Positions 35,401 through 45,945 of a stretch of DNA of 64,000 bases are shown here, one piece after another (positions within the stretch are counted from its first letter, which is position 1; every line of letters begins with the position of its first letter). The translations under genes and the position numbers were made by a program. Source of the DNA: Taeniopygia guttata (taxonomy: Eukaryota > Chordata > Aves > Passeriformes > Estrildidae); contig NC_133037.1 in assembly GCF_048771995.1 (NCBI RefSeq), positions 997,001 through 1,061,000 of the forward strand, written 5' to 3'. The notes under the pieces are model-generated. The model ran no database searches. It was not told the DNA's origin and saw only the letters and a program-made list of their open reading frames with translations.

Positions 35401-35769
35401 GGGATTTAAAGGCAGCATTTCACCCACTGGAGCCTCAGAGCTGCACAGAGTTCCAGCAGCAGCAGCGTTCTAAGGCAATAAAAATGAACGTGTAGTGGGT
35501 AAATTAATAAAAAATTAGGGTGCTGCTTTGTTGGAGTGCTTTTCCTGTAAGGAGAGTGGAGCAGGGCATGGAAAGCACAGCTGGGAGCTGTGGGGAGGTG
35601 TTTGTGCACCCCTGGTGCTGTGGCAGAGCCAGGGACCTGCAGCACTTTTTTCTTTTTCAGGGGTATCAGCCCGTGCCCTGGCAGTGGGAGGCAGAGCCAC
35701 CCCTGGCCCCGTGGCTCTGGCACTGACCAGTCCTGGGCTCCATCCATTCCCTCCCTGCCTGCTCTCCAG
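32421..35769. other. Unannotated unique sequence
   Basis: No mobile element or gene was recognised. A forward open frame of 227 codons (32564-33247) lies in GC-rich DNA beside the minisatellite and has no domain features. A T-run occurs at about 34743-34754. A near-palindrome of TGATC motifs lies at 34920-34953. Confidence 0.4.
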
Positions 35770-35846
35770 GGAAGGGTTTTTGTGCTTCTTGTGCAGCAGT
35801 TACATTTCGAGGCTGAAAAGAGAAGAGGCCCTTGAAGATTCAGAGG
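35770..35846 (+). other. Exon-like segment, unrecognised
   Basis: A long pyrimidine-rich stretch ending in CTCTCCAG (35762-35769) precedes 77 bases open in one frame, then AGG and a weak donor GTAAAA (35847-35852). The conceptual peptide begins EGFLCFLCSSYISRLKREEA. A second acceptor-like site lies at 35659-35660. Donor strength is poor and no partner exon is known. Confidence 0.18.
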
Positions 35847-36114
35847 GTAAAAATAATTACCTGTGATTCTGAAAATCAATATCTTTTTTTAATCAATCTG
35901 GCAAGACCGCGTCCAACTAATTAGTTAAGGAAAAAATTATTTATGTAAGATTAGTACTTAAAAGTCTCCAATAAGATATTCATTGGCACAGTATTGAGGG
36001 GGAAATTGTGAAGTATTAACTGACTTAGCACAAACAGATCGAAAAAACAACAACTATTCTGATTTGAAGGAAGTCAACAAGAGAGGAGAAAGCCTTTTTA
36101 CAAGAGCATGGAGT

Positions 36115-36385
36115 GACAGGACAAGGGGGAACTACTGTACAGTGACAGGGGGCAGGGACAGATGGGATATTGGGAAGGAATTGTTCCCTGGCAGGGTGGG
36201 CAGCCCTGGCACAGGTGCCCAGAGCAGCTGGGGCTGCCCCTGGATCCCTGGCAGTGCCCAAGGCCAGGCTGGACACTGGGGCTGGAGCAGCCTGGGACAG
36301 TGGGAGGTGTCCCTGCCATGGCAGGGCTGGAACAAATGATCTTTAATGTCCCTTCCACCCCAGAGCAGTGTGAGATTTTATGAAT
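36115..36385 (+). mobile_element. CR1 LINE 3' end fragment, pair member A
   Basis: Sense-direction CR1 3' end: ATTGTTCCCTGGCAGGG, CACAGGTGCCCAGAGCAG, GATCCCTGGCAGTGCCC, CTGGGACAGTGGGAGG, TGTCCCTGCCATGGCAGG and ATGATCTTTAATGTCCC. The tail is GAGCAGTGTGAGATTTTATG instead of the common 8-mer repeats. Copy B at 37.54-37.80 kb lies in inverted orientation and is about 95 percent identical by eye over 200 bases, including that tail. Confidence 0.88.
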
Positions 36386-36466
36386 AACCTGAGGAAGGAT
36401 ATATATTCCTTCCAGGAATAACCTGGAAGGAACTCGCAGGGATCACCAAGTCCTTCCAAGGTTTAA

Positions 36467-36503
36467 GGTCCTTCCAACCCAAACCATTCCACAATTCTGT
36501 GGC
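36467..36503 (+). mobile_element. CR1 terminal scrap
   Basis: About 37 bases of sense CR1 terminus: GTCCTTCCAACCCAAACCAT followed by a TTCTGTGG unit. It is a minimal insertion or remnant 80 bases beyond CR1 pair member A. Confidence 0.6.
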
Positions 36504-37286
36504 TGTACAGACCAAAACTGAGTTACAGCCAGACCGAGTGACTGACCCTGGGGTCACACAGACCATGTGCAGCAGAGGCAAAACCAGCACCAGCATGTTC
36601 CAGACCATTCCAGTCACTAACCCCCAGCTCATCCCTCCTCTCCCCATCCCTGAGCCATTCTTTCCGTGCCTCAGGACAGGGGCTGGAATTCCAGTGCAGT
36701 TCCACAGCGTGTTCAGCATCTCATCCCAAAGGGCTCCACTGAGTAAAGCCATTCCCATGCACAGGAGCCTCTGCACAGCTGCTCCTGGGTGAGAAACATC
36801 TCAAAACATGCCCCCTGCGAGGGGAGAAGCAGCTGCCCCCCTCTTTCCTCCTACATGTGTATTTTGCATCTGTAAACCATAACCATATGATAAAAGCACT
36901 GCAAACCTCGGTGGAGCTCGGAGGCAAAACCGATCTGTTTTGCTCTGCCAGTTTGAAAATGGTTTTCTTGATGAAACTCATGAGTCTGCTGGAGACTGAG
37001 ACACAGATGGATGAGCTGAGCATATGATAAACCTGCTGCATGAGGTTGTAGTTAATTGCCCATCATCTTTTTTGTCTCCCCATAAAACACTTCACGCCCA
37101 CCTTGCACAGTAAAGGTAACCCGAGTGTCACAAACCATTTGTCTCCTGAGCTGCCCTGCTGCACTCCCCACGCTGAGAGAGCCGTGGAGACAAGACAGAT
37201 CTGCTGAGCCCTGCTGCAGACAGGCACGCTGCATCTTTGATCAAATGATCTCCATTCTCTAATGAGAAGAAACACCTCCCAGAGTC

Positions 37287-37300
37287 ATTTGCATGCTAAT
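37287..37300. promoter_or_regulatory. Overlapping octamer motifs
   Basis: ATTTGCAT (37287-37294), the classical octamer, overlaps ATGCTAAT (37293-37300). Such composite sites can bind POU proteins in pairs. No nearby promoter was identified, so this is only a motif observation. Confidence 0.2.
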
Positions 37301-37539
37301 ATCTTTATTTCTAAGACAATAAACAGGCTGTGACTCCAGTCAGCATCGACACTGCCTCTCCATGAGCCAAGCGTGGAGAGAGGCCAAGGAACCAAGTCCC
37401 TTCCCCTGGGCACAGAGGGGACTTTGGGGCACAGAGAAGGGCAGAGGGGTCCAGGACAAGAATCTTCCCTGGGTGAGAGCCCATCACTGCTGGGCTGTGC
37501 AGGACTTGGGGATCCCTGGGAGTTCCTTTCAACTCAGGT

Positions 37540-37800
37540 TATTTATAAAATCTCACTGCTCTGGGGTGGAAGGGACATTAAAGATCATTTGTTCTACCCC
37601 TGCCATGGCAGGGACACCTCCCACTGTCCCAAGTGCTCCAGCCCCAGTGTCCAGCCTGGCCCTGGGCACTGCCAGGGATCCAGGGGCAGCCCCAGCTGCT
37701 CTGGGCACCTGTGCCAGGGCCTGCCACCCTCAAGGGAAGGATTTCATCCCAACATTTAATCTAAACCTACCACTCTCAGCTTTAAACCATTCCCCTTGTC
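37540..37800 (-). mobile_element. CR1 LINE 3' end fragment, pair member B
   Basis: Antisense CR1 starting with TTTATAAAATCTCACTGCTC, then ATTAAAGATCATTTG, CCATGGCAGGGACACC, GGGCACTGCCAGGGATCC and TTTAATCTAAACCTACC. It extends slightly further 5' than copy A and diverges from it near the start of A. Both copies also share CTCAGGTTAT just outside the element. Confidence 0.88.
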
Positions 37801-38284
37801 AGCAGTGCCTCTCTATCCTTCCTGGATTTCTGCAATCCCATTTTCCATCCTGCCCTGCCCTCGGAGCTGCTGTTGCAGCAGGGTCAGGGGGGCTGGTGCT
37901 GCAGGTACCCCAGAGCTCCCCACACCATCACCCCTGCATTCCTCTCTCCCTCCCTTTTTCTTTTCACTGGGGGACAAAAGCTGGCAGAGGCAGGTCATTT
38001 CAGGGCAGCAGTGAGAAAGACAAAACGTTGGCAACCAGCACAGCTCTGAACATGCCCTCAGAAAGCTCTGCTGGTGTTCTGCTCCTCCCTGCCACAGCTC
38101 AGGGGCAAACAGTGTCACTGTGCTGCAGTGCTGGCACTTGTCCTGCCTCCCAACATCCCTGCTTGTCTGAGCTGGGCGATTCCGGTGGGCAGCACTCACT
38201 GAGCAAAGGGAAAATGGGGAAAGGAAACCTCCCTTGCACTGAGTCAGTTCAGAGCAACTGGAAATGGAATTTTTAGGAAATTTT

Positions 38285-38460
38285 TTTTTTCACAGAAAGA
38301 ATAATAAAGTACTGGAATTGTCTTCCCAGGGAGGTGGTGGAATCACTATCTCTGGATGTGTTTAAAAAAAGGCTGGACTTGGCACTTGGTGCTATTGTCC
38401 ATTGAGGTGTTAGGGCATGGGTTGGACTTGATGATCTTGGAGGTCTCTTCCAACCTCATT
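38285..38460 (+). mobile_element. CR1 LINE 3' end fragment
   Basis: Sense CR1 of a different subfamily: CCCAGGGAGGTGGTGGAATC, ATCTCTGGATGTGTTTAA, GGTTGGACTTGATGATCTT and CTCTTCCAACCTCATT. It ends directly in the expanded 8-mer tail. Confidence 0.9.
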
Positions 38461-38660
38461 ATTCTGTGACTCTGTGACTCTGTGATTCAGTGATTCAGTG
38501 ATTCAGTGATTCTGTGATTCAGTGATTCAGGGATTCTGTGATTCTGTGATTCAGTGCTTCTGTGATTCTGTGATTCAGTGATTCTGTGACTCTGTGACTC
38601 TGTGACTCTGTGATTCTGTGATTCAGTGCTTCTGTGATTCAGTGATTCTGTGACTCTGTG
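38461..38660 (+). repeat. Expanded CR1 tail, 25 units of 8 bp
   Basis: Exactly 25 units of the CR1 terminal octamer run from 38461 to 38660: ATTCTGTG with variants ACTCTGTG, ATTCAGTG, ATTCAGGG and CTTCTGTG. CR1 copies normally end in two to four such units. Variant patterns recur in blocks, which suggests repeated slippage after insertion. On the reverse strand the array gives artificial repetitive peptides. Confidence 0.95.
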
Positions 38661-39700
38661 AAGCCTTTCCTCCATCGGAGCAGGCCCTCTGGAAAGCCCC
38701 AAACCCTCCAGAGGTGGCAGAGCTTCCCAGGAAGCTCCTCCTGAGCAATGGAACCTGGGAGGAGGAAGGAGCAAAGGCAGTTAAAGGAATTAGCCCCACT
38801 TTCCCCAGAGTCCTCTCCAGTTCCTGGCCCTGATTTACAGGATGGAAATCTCCAGCAGAGAGATGTTCCCTGCTCCCCTCAGGGCACAGCTTGCCTTTCC
38901 CTGCCCAGAGCAGCAGAGAGCTGCCAGCACAGGGTTCCTGCTCTTGAAAAGCTGCTGGGAACAAGGAGCACTCTGCTGAACACCTAATTTTGGAATTTGC
39001 TGAATAGCAGCAGAAACGGCTCAGGGAAGAGGAACAAACTCTTCCAACATCACCGTGCAGCCTCTGCTGAGGCATTAACAACACCACAGATCACACAAGT
39101 GGGACCTGGATTTGTTGTATTGGGTTCTATATATATAATATTGATTATATTTTGTTATACTGGCAGCTCTCCAGAGGGACTCACACAAAGTCTTCACCTT
39201 GCTAATGAAGCTGGTATTTTTTATATCTGAGCATGCAGACACATTTGGTTGATTTTGGTTACGTACTTATGGGTTTGTGTCCTTACAGCTCTCAGTGCAT
39301 TAAAATTGCATGGTAGCACTGCCCATTTGATATTTCACCTCTTTTTTTAGCCTAAAACTTAGTTTTACTCTTTGAAAATATAAGAATAATACCCAAAGGT
39401 AAAAATTATATTTATCTAAGACTATGAGTATTATAACCACTTGAGAAGTGATGGAAATGATTAAAACCACTCCTGTCCTGATATAAGGCCAAGAATGGAA
39501 ATAATGTTGTTAACAAGGAATTAGAAAGCCTCTCCCTCTCTCAGGTTTCTGTGGAAGTGCCTCAGAGATGCCCATTTTCCCCATGGACCTGAGAAGAGCC
39601 ATTCCACACGCTCTGTTTTTCTTTCTGACTGCATTAAAACAAACACTCAATGGAGGGAGTTTTTCCCCATCTCTTTCAAAAGGCTGCCACCATATGGGGG
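38661..39700. other. Unannotated unique sequence
   Basis: No gene or mobile element was recognised. A short TA-rich tract is at 39130-39145. Confidence 0.4.
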
Positions 39701-39903
39701 ATTGGTTTTAATACAAGGCTTAGTTTGGGATTGGTTTTAAGGCAAGGCTTAGTTTGGGACTGGTTTTAATACCAGGCATAGTTTGGGACTGGTTTTAATA
39801 CAAGGCTTAGTTTGGAACTGGTTTTAATGCAAGGCTTAGTTTGGGATTGGTTTTAATACAAGGCTTAGTTTGGGACTGGTTTTAATACAAGGCTTAGTTT
39901 GGG
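39701..39903. repeat. 29-bp minisatellite, 7 units
   Basis: Seven units start at 39701, 39730, 39759, 39788, 39817, 39846 and 39875, a constant 29-base period. Each contains TGGTTTTAATACAAGGC and AGTTTGGGA with a few substitutions. No mobile-element origin was recognised. Confidence 0.95.
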
Positions 39904-40184
39904 GTTTTGCAGGTAGAGCTTGCTGGAGCCTCAGCTCAGCCTTGGGCCCAGGAGGGGAACAACCCTGGGAATTGTGGCACAGAAACAACTCTGTCCCACA
40001 GAGGGCTGGGATTACCTTCCCCTCTCTAAACCTGCACTTACTGCTCCACGTGGCATTGTTTCTGTTCATGTCTCACCCATTTGTGTCACACATCTCTGTG
40101 GGTTTGGAACTGCACCATTCCAGCTCTGCTTGAGGGGACGGATCCTTGTCACCAGCTCTATTCCCTCCTCTGGCTCCTGCTCCG

Positions 40185-40275
40185 TGGAAGGTGGCCCTGT
40201 CCATGGCAGGGTGGAACCAGATCAAGTTAAGGTCTCTTCCAACCCAAACCATTGTGCCACTCAGTTATTCTGTGG
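40185..40275 (+). mobile_element. CR1 LINE 3' end fragment
   Basis: About 90 bases of sense CR1: CCATGGCAGGGTGGAACCAG, GGTCTCTTCCAACCCAAACC and a decayed TTATTCTGTGG tail. Confidence 0.75.
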
Positions 40276-41178
40276 TAAAATGAGCTCACCTGCCCAGCAG
40301 GAGTGTGAGGATACCCTGGATCCAGAGAAATGGCATTCCCAACCCATGCACAGCAGTGGGTGAGCAGTGCAAGCTCTTACTCTGAGAAGAAACATGATCC
40401 AAGGTAAAACACATTGTCTTTCTATGGGAATTAAGAATTAAAATGAAGAAAATGAGAGCAGGTGAAATGAGGGAAGCATAAAGCCTTTTGTTACATTAGA
40501 ATTTCCCCACCAGATCTGAGACTATTCCACACTGGAGCACATCAGCTGAAGAACCAACCCCAAAATAGTACTTGAATTTGATAAATAAAATAAATCCCCA
40601 TCTCTCGGTGGAACAGATTAAGCCAGAGGTTCTTCCTATCAAGCTATAAATGTCATGTGAAGATCAAGTTCCCATCTCACATAAGTGCTTGTCCAACAAA
40701 GCACAGCAGGACCTTCCCAGGGAGCTCAAACAGAGCCAGAACCTGCAAATAATCCTGCTCTCAAATTTAATTCTTCCTGCAGGCAGGGCAGTGCCACAAC
40801 CCTTCCCTTGCCCAACAAGCACGGAGCCTTGCTGCAGCCCAGAGCTGGAGCTGCTGCCCTGATCCAGGTCCTGTCCAGGACGTTCTGCCCTGCAGATCCC
40901 ACCCCGGTGTCGGGGCAGGACCTCGGGCTCTGGGCACCCCTGGCCTTGCAGGGCTTTGGAACAAGAACTGTCCTGAGCAAAGGCTGGGCACGCCAGAGCT
41001 GGCAGAGCCAGGCCCCAGTTCTCCTGCAAAGCAGGAATCCAGGGGTTGTTCCATGAGGCAGCACCCTGTGGCAGCATTTCTGAGAGAGAGGGGGCACGAT
41101 TTATGTTTGGAATGAGATTTGAGCTACTCCAGCCAAGGCCTCAGATTTGGGCCTTGTGAGGCCTTTCAGCCTGTGACG
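40276..41178. other. Unannotated unique sequence
   Basis: No gene or named repeat was recognised. Overlapping open frames of 95-137 codons on both strands (40650-41097) reflect GC-rich composition. Confidence 0.4.
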
Positions 41179-41451
41179 CAGTTAGAAATTAAGAGTTTGT
41201 GGTGCAGTTAGAAATTAAGAGTTCCTGGTGCAGTTAGAAATTAAGAGTTTGTGGCACAGTTAGAAATTAAGAGTTTGTGGCACAGTTAGAAATTAAGAGT
41301 TTGTGGCGCAGTTAGAAATTAAGAGTTTGTGGCACAGTTAGAAATTAAGAGTTTGTGGCACAGTTAGAAATTAAGAGGTTGTGGCACGGTTAGAAATTAA
41401 GAGTTTCTGGTGCAGTTAGAAATTAAGAGTTTGTGGCACAGTTAGAAATTG
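41179..41451 (+). repeat. 26-bp minisatellite, about 10.5 units
   Basis: Units start every 26 bases from 41179 to 41439 and contain CAGTTAGAAATTAAGAG followed by TTTGTGGCA or close variants. There are no spacers, so it is not CRISPR-like. It ends 142 bases before a TATATAAA box and may be an expanded U3 segment of the LTR-like region that follows. Confidence 0.95.
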
Positions 41452-41665
41452 CATTAAGGTGTGATGGGGAGCACTGGGCTGTCTGGTATGAAGCAGTTTA
41501 GGTTTCTAGTGTGAGGTTTAGGCCACCTTAAGACAAACAATGTCAGCTTGCCAATGAGAGTGCCTTTGTAAACTGTAAACTATATAGAAGTGTATATAAA
41601 CTGCCATCTTCACACTAATAAACAGAGAATGTTTAATTAACCATATTGGTTTGACGTGTGTTTGT
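41452..41665 (+). mobile_element. Probable ERV-like LTR, promoter half
   Basis: After the 26-bp array come a CCAATGAGAG motif, TATATAAA (41593-41600), AATAAA (41617-41622) and a T/G-rich tail with GTTTGACGTG. This order fits an LTR promoter, R and U5. If the array belongs to U3 the LTR would start near or before 41179. No matching internal region was found, and recognition is weaker than for the other LTRs. Confidence 0.5.
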
Positions 41666-43440
41666 CCTGTCCAGCTTTCTGTCTTATGAGGACCCTGGGT
41701 TGGGCACCCTGGACAGGGAGGGATTCAAGAGGCAGCAAAGCCTCTGGAAATCCAATTCTCTCCTCGTTACCATTCTCCCAAGAGTCACTCCAGTGTTCAG
41801 AGAGGGGTGAGGAACATACAGCTTGAGGCAGGAATGTGGACAAATACAGGAATTGGCCTCACAGGGAGGAAAAAGGGGGCTCACATCACCCCGGGTCAGT
41901 CCTGGAGCTATTCTGAACACACCAGGATAAAAATCATGGTTGAATCTGAGCAATTCATTCCTTGAGCCATAATTATGTGAATGGGAAGGTATTTTTTCCT
42001 GCACCTTTCTTGGCCCAGCAAACTGTTGGAAATAAGATGTCATAGCTTTTCCTGGGGATCCCTCTAGCTCTAAATACGTATTGGAGGAAATATTTCTGGG
42101 ATTGTATGGGAAAGCATCTCCTGCACACTGTAATTGATCTCTGTTGATCCCACAGCTGAGAACATGGCCCTGTTCTCCCTCATTTCCCTTCCTGCCACAC
42201 ACACCTGGATCTTTCTGGCCGCAGCAGAAAACTGCCTGGCCCTCTCAAATGTCAGGGGGCATCACTGGGATTTTTATTGGATTCCTGTAGTGCCACTGGA
42301 TGTTACCAACAGTGATATCCCGGCCTGAGGTTTTGCTTGCCTCATAAATTCAAAGTTTTCTTTCACAGCAGATGTGGAGCCTGTGTGCTGTGCTGCTCTG
42401 GAATAGAAGACAATGAAAATAATAAATTCCATATATTCAGTTCATTTTACCTGGATCTGACTCCACCAGTTCCCTTGAAGCCTGGTGCTGTTGGAACACT
42501 CTGCTGATGCCTCCACTGCAGTCAGGGGCTGAAAAAGGAGGGGCAAACGAGGAAAAGAGGCATTTTCCCAGCCCAAGGAATGAGCTGAGTGTGCCCAGCT
42601 CCATGCTGAGCTCCAGCAGCTCAGGCCAGAGCTATAGAACACTTGGGCTGCACAAACTCCTGGTTTTCTTCACACACAAAGGAGGATTTTACCACACAGC
42701 AGCTGCTGATGCCAAGGCAACTGGAAAGATAAGGAGTGAGAGGAAAAGTTATTACATTTAAAATGTTATCATTAGCAACAACAGGTTTAAAAAAAACCAT
42801 CATAAACTATTGCCTGCCATGCTCCCTTCCCACTGCCATGGAACCAGCAAATGTTCCGGATGGTCCTGCTGAATGTGGAGCTTAAATGAAGTTTTATCTC
42901 CACAAAGTGTTTATTTCACTCTCCATAAAGTAAAAGGCACCACAGTTTAGAAATAATGCATTCCCAGCCCGGAGTATTATGGGGAACCCATTATTTTTAT
43001 TGCTTTCTGTGTAAAGGATATTTCATATTTAGGGAACGGAGCTGTTCCCAAATAAATAAGGAGGTAGGAGCTGCATTAAAGCCTTGGTGCAAAATACCCA
43101 TCCAATTATGAGCCAGGCAATGCAGGAGTGCATTGCACCTGCTCCCAGAGGTTTTATAGCCCTGAGAACAATCCCTTATTTGCATGTGCAATTACTGCAG
43201 TTGCATTTGCAATTACATCAATTGTCCAATTACATCAGCTGTGTTTCCAATGAGCTAAAAGGAAAAAAAAATACTCATTGCTCTTTGCTGTAATAAAAAT
43301 GTGATTTGCATTCACAGAAAAAAAGATTTCTGTTTGCTGGGAGATGAAATTAGACTACCTTGGGGTACTCTGATTTTTTTGCATGAAGCCTAAGTATTTC
43401 TGTGATATTAAAAAAGGTTGGAGCTGTTTGATAACTTGAG
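41666..43440. other. Unannotated unique sequence
   Basis: No mobile element or gene was recognised. A TTGCAATTACATCA motif with a related neighbour occurs near 43205-43240, giving locally repeated homeodomain-like TAATTG/CAATTA cores. Confidence 0.4.
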
Positions 43441-43487
43441 ACTGCACAGTAATTTCTTCTCTTGGGCCCCTGTAATTACTGTGCAGT
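43441..43487. other. Perfect 14-bp inverted repeat
   Basis: ACTGCACAGTAATT (43441-43454) is followed, after 19 bases, by its exact reverse complement (43474-43487). It could fold into a 14-bp hairpin or be a pair of TAATTACTG-type protein sites. The stem is too short for a typical microRNA precursor unless flanking bases also pair, and the immediate flanks do not pair well. Confidence 0.5.
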
Positions 43488-45494
43488 TTTCCATTGTCAT
43501 CAGAGAAATTATTTTACATTTAGAATTAATAGGACACAGTCTCGGGGCAAGATCCCTTAAAGCTTTCTTTTCCTAATAACTTGGATCATTAGGAGTCACA
43601 TATATTCCATTTCTCAGAAATGTGCAAATGAAAGAAATCTGAATTCTGAGCTAGAATTCTCTTTCCAGCATTACCAGCATCTGCTGGTTCTAATAACTCC
43701 ACAGGTGGTAGGAAATCCCTTAATCTTCTCATCACCAATTTCCACGTGTGAAATGAGAGCTTCTGAAAGTGCAGCAACAATCAGAAAAATATAGAAATGG
43801 AATCCTGGATTTTTTAAGTGTATGGAACATTTTTAAGTGTATGGAGGATTTTCAGCTCTTACTTTAACAGTTTAGGAATATAAAGTTTTGCTTATTTTCT
43901 TCAGCGCTTCATAAAGGCTGTGATTTTCCCTGTGCTGCAAATTTGGGCATCAGCAGAGAGGAATTTCAGTGAGATGTTCCCAAGCCTCTCCCCATCCTCA
44001 CGCTGAGGTTGTGCAGGGGACAAGGGGAGGTGGGTGCTGCAGGGCCACCCTGGCCCCTGGAAATCCCTTGATTTTGGGCTGGTTTGCATTTTTGCTAAAC
44101 CCACGACAGGAGGTGACCGGTGCAGATGTGGCCAAGCCACCATCCATGTGCAGCTGAACCTGGATATCCATGAAGAATTTCCACAGGGGATGCTGGAACT
44201 CCTGTGCAGGTCCTGCTCCCACACCCACAGGGATGATATCTAACCCCACATTAAAATCTGAACGTTAAAGAAGAAAATAAATCTGCTTTGGTAGATGAAT
44301 GTTGCACCTGGAGGAAGCAGAGCCTGCTCTCTCCTGAACAAAACAGCAACAAAACCGACCCAGCCTCTGATTTGCTTTTCCTCTCCTCGGAAACAGATGG
44401 GCAAAACTCTGGGGAAGGGAAGAGCTGGCTGTGGGTGTCATCTGTGTGTCAGCTAAATTCAGGCTCCTGGCGAGATCAGCCTAACCAGGGCAGACAGGCT
44501 CTCTCTGCTGCCTCTACACCTCGAGCTAGGGAAATAGGAAAGGTGGTTTGGCACTGCCAGAGCCTTCCCAGGCTTTGGCACTTTTAAACGAATGTACATT
44601 GATTAATGGCCTGAAAAACTGAAAATGGCCTGAAAAACTGACTCTTACAAAAGCTAGGAAAGCTTATTTAATTGCTACTTCAGGTCCAAAACTAAACAAA
44701 TACCTCTGCCACAGAAGAGCAAAAATTGGAAGTGTTGAACTCCTGTCAGTTGCTCGGTTTTAACCTCGTCAGAGGCGACAGTCTCTGGCTCAGGGGTCTC
44801 CTCCTCCTGCACAGTGTTTATCTGGTATTATTTTAATGCACTGTTACCTTTCATATTGCTGCTTTCAGATGTATTTTTCTCTTTCCATCACATAACAGCA
44901 CACACTGAAGTTAAACACAAGGCAACAGCAGGAACAGATCTGTGACCAAAGCTCAGCTATTTCCACCCAAAGCTGCTGCCTCTCCCCCCACCCAGCAGAC
45001 ACCTCAAGCAGCTGTGCTCTAGAGAGCTCATTCAAACCATGAATTAGACCTTGGGAGGAAGTTTTTCACTGGTGAAAGCGAAATGTTTTACTTCCTTTGA
45101 AATCACTCTCCTTTTACTCTGAGATCATTAAAAGCGGCGGGATCGAACAACGGCCATGTAAAACCCAGAGCTCTCAGCTGAGTTACAGCCCCAGAAGTGG
45201 AGTTTGTGAGCACTTTCAGTAATTCCTGCACTCCAGCTGTGTTGGAGAGGTTTCCAAAGAACCCTTTATTAACGGTGAGAGTGTCCCTGTGCCCTCTTCA
45301 GACGCTGAGGATGGTGCTTCACATGCCAGCGCTGGCCCTGGCACCGGTGGCTCTCTGGAGATATTCAGGGTGCAGCTTCCTCCTTCCCTGAAGAACAGAA
45401 AAAACCCTCAGCACAAAAGAGTTAATGCCAGAATGCTGGAACTCAAAATGTCCCTCAGACAATTTTGGGTGTTCCAGGCCCAGATCAGAAGTAT
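43488..45494. other. Unannotated unique sequence
   Basis: Only one small feature was seen: a 19-bp unit (AATGGCCTGAAAAACTGAA-like) present twice at 44605-44642. No gene or mobile element was recognised. Confidence 0.4.
44605..44642. repeat. 19-bp tandem duplication
   Basis: Two near-identical copies of 19 bases start at 44605 and 44624. Confidence 0.8.
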
Positions 45495-45856
45495 TTGAGA
45501 CCCTGGCAGGCAGCTGGAAACAGCTGTGATTTTGGGTTTGAACCATGGAACGATTTACCAACCTTGCAGGAAGAACAAGAAGTCACAAAAGTTTAGATAT
45601 TATAGTAGAAGTAGTCACAAAGTAGAGGAAAGAATTTTTGAGTGCTGTACAGGGGGGTTTTGGTTTTGTACATGGGGGTCAGAGGGTTTAAGATGGAGGG
45701 ATTTGGGCCTGCCCTGCCCTCCCTCTTTCTCCTTCCTCACCTCCATGTTCTTGGTGATGTTGGCACTCCCAGATTGGTTTAGAGTAGAAAGGCACCATTT
45801 AATATAGGTAATAGGCATTGGGGACAAACTGTACCCATGTAACACGTAATGTACCA

Positions 45857-45864
45857 TATAAAAG
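45857..45864 (+). promoter_or_regulatory. LTR TATA box, first copy
   Basis: TATAAAAG in the first 81-bp unit. It is followed by the second promoter copy rather than by R sequence, so it was probably displaced from the normal start site. Confidence 0.55.
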
Positions 45865-45937
45865 ATAGAAAAGCACCATTTAATATAGGTAATAGGCATT
45901 GGGGACAAACTGTACCCATGTAACACGTAATGTACCA

Positions 45938-45945
45938 TATAAAAG
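45938..45945 (+). promoter_or_regulatory. LTR TATA box, second copy
   Basis: TATAAAAG placed directly before the GCAGCAGCCCTGGGCAG region shared with the 1.9-2.4 kb LTR. It is the more likely original promoter position. Confidence 0.6.

Noticed and set aside
37362-38276. 304-codon forward open frame, the longest in the window
   Set aside because: It runs antisense through a CR1 3' end and GC-rich flank. There is no domain pattern and the protein changes character at the CR1 border.
41179-41451. CRISPR-like regular repeat
   Set aside because: Units are contiguous with no spacers, and the context is a vertebrate genome with mobile elements.
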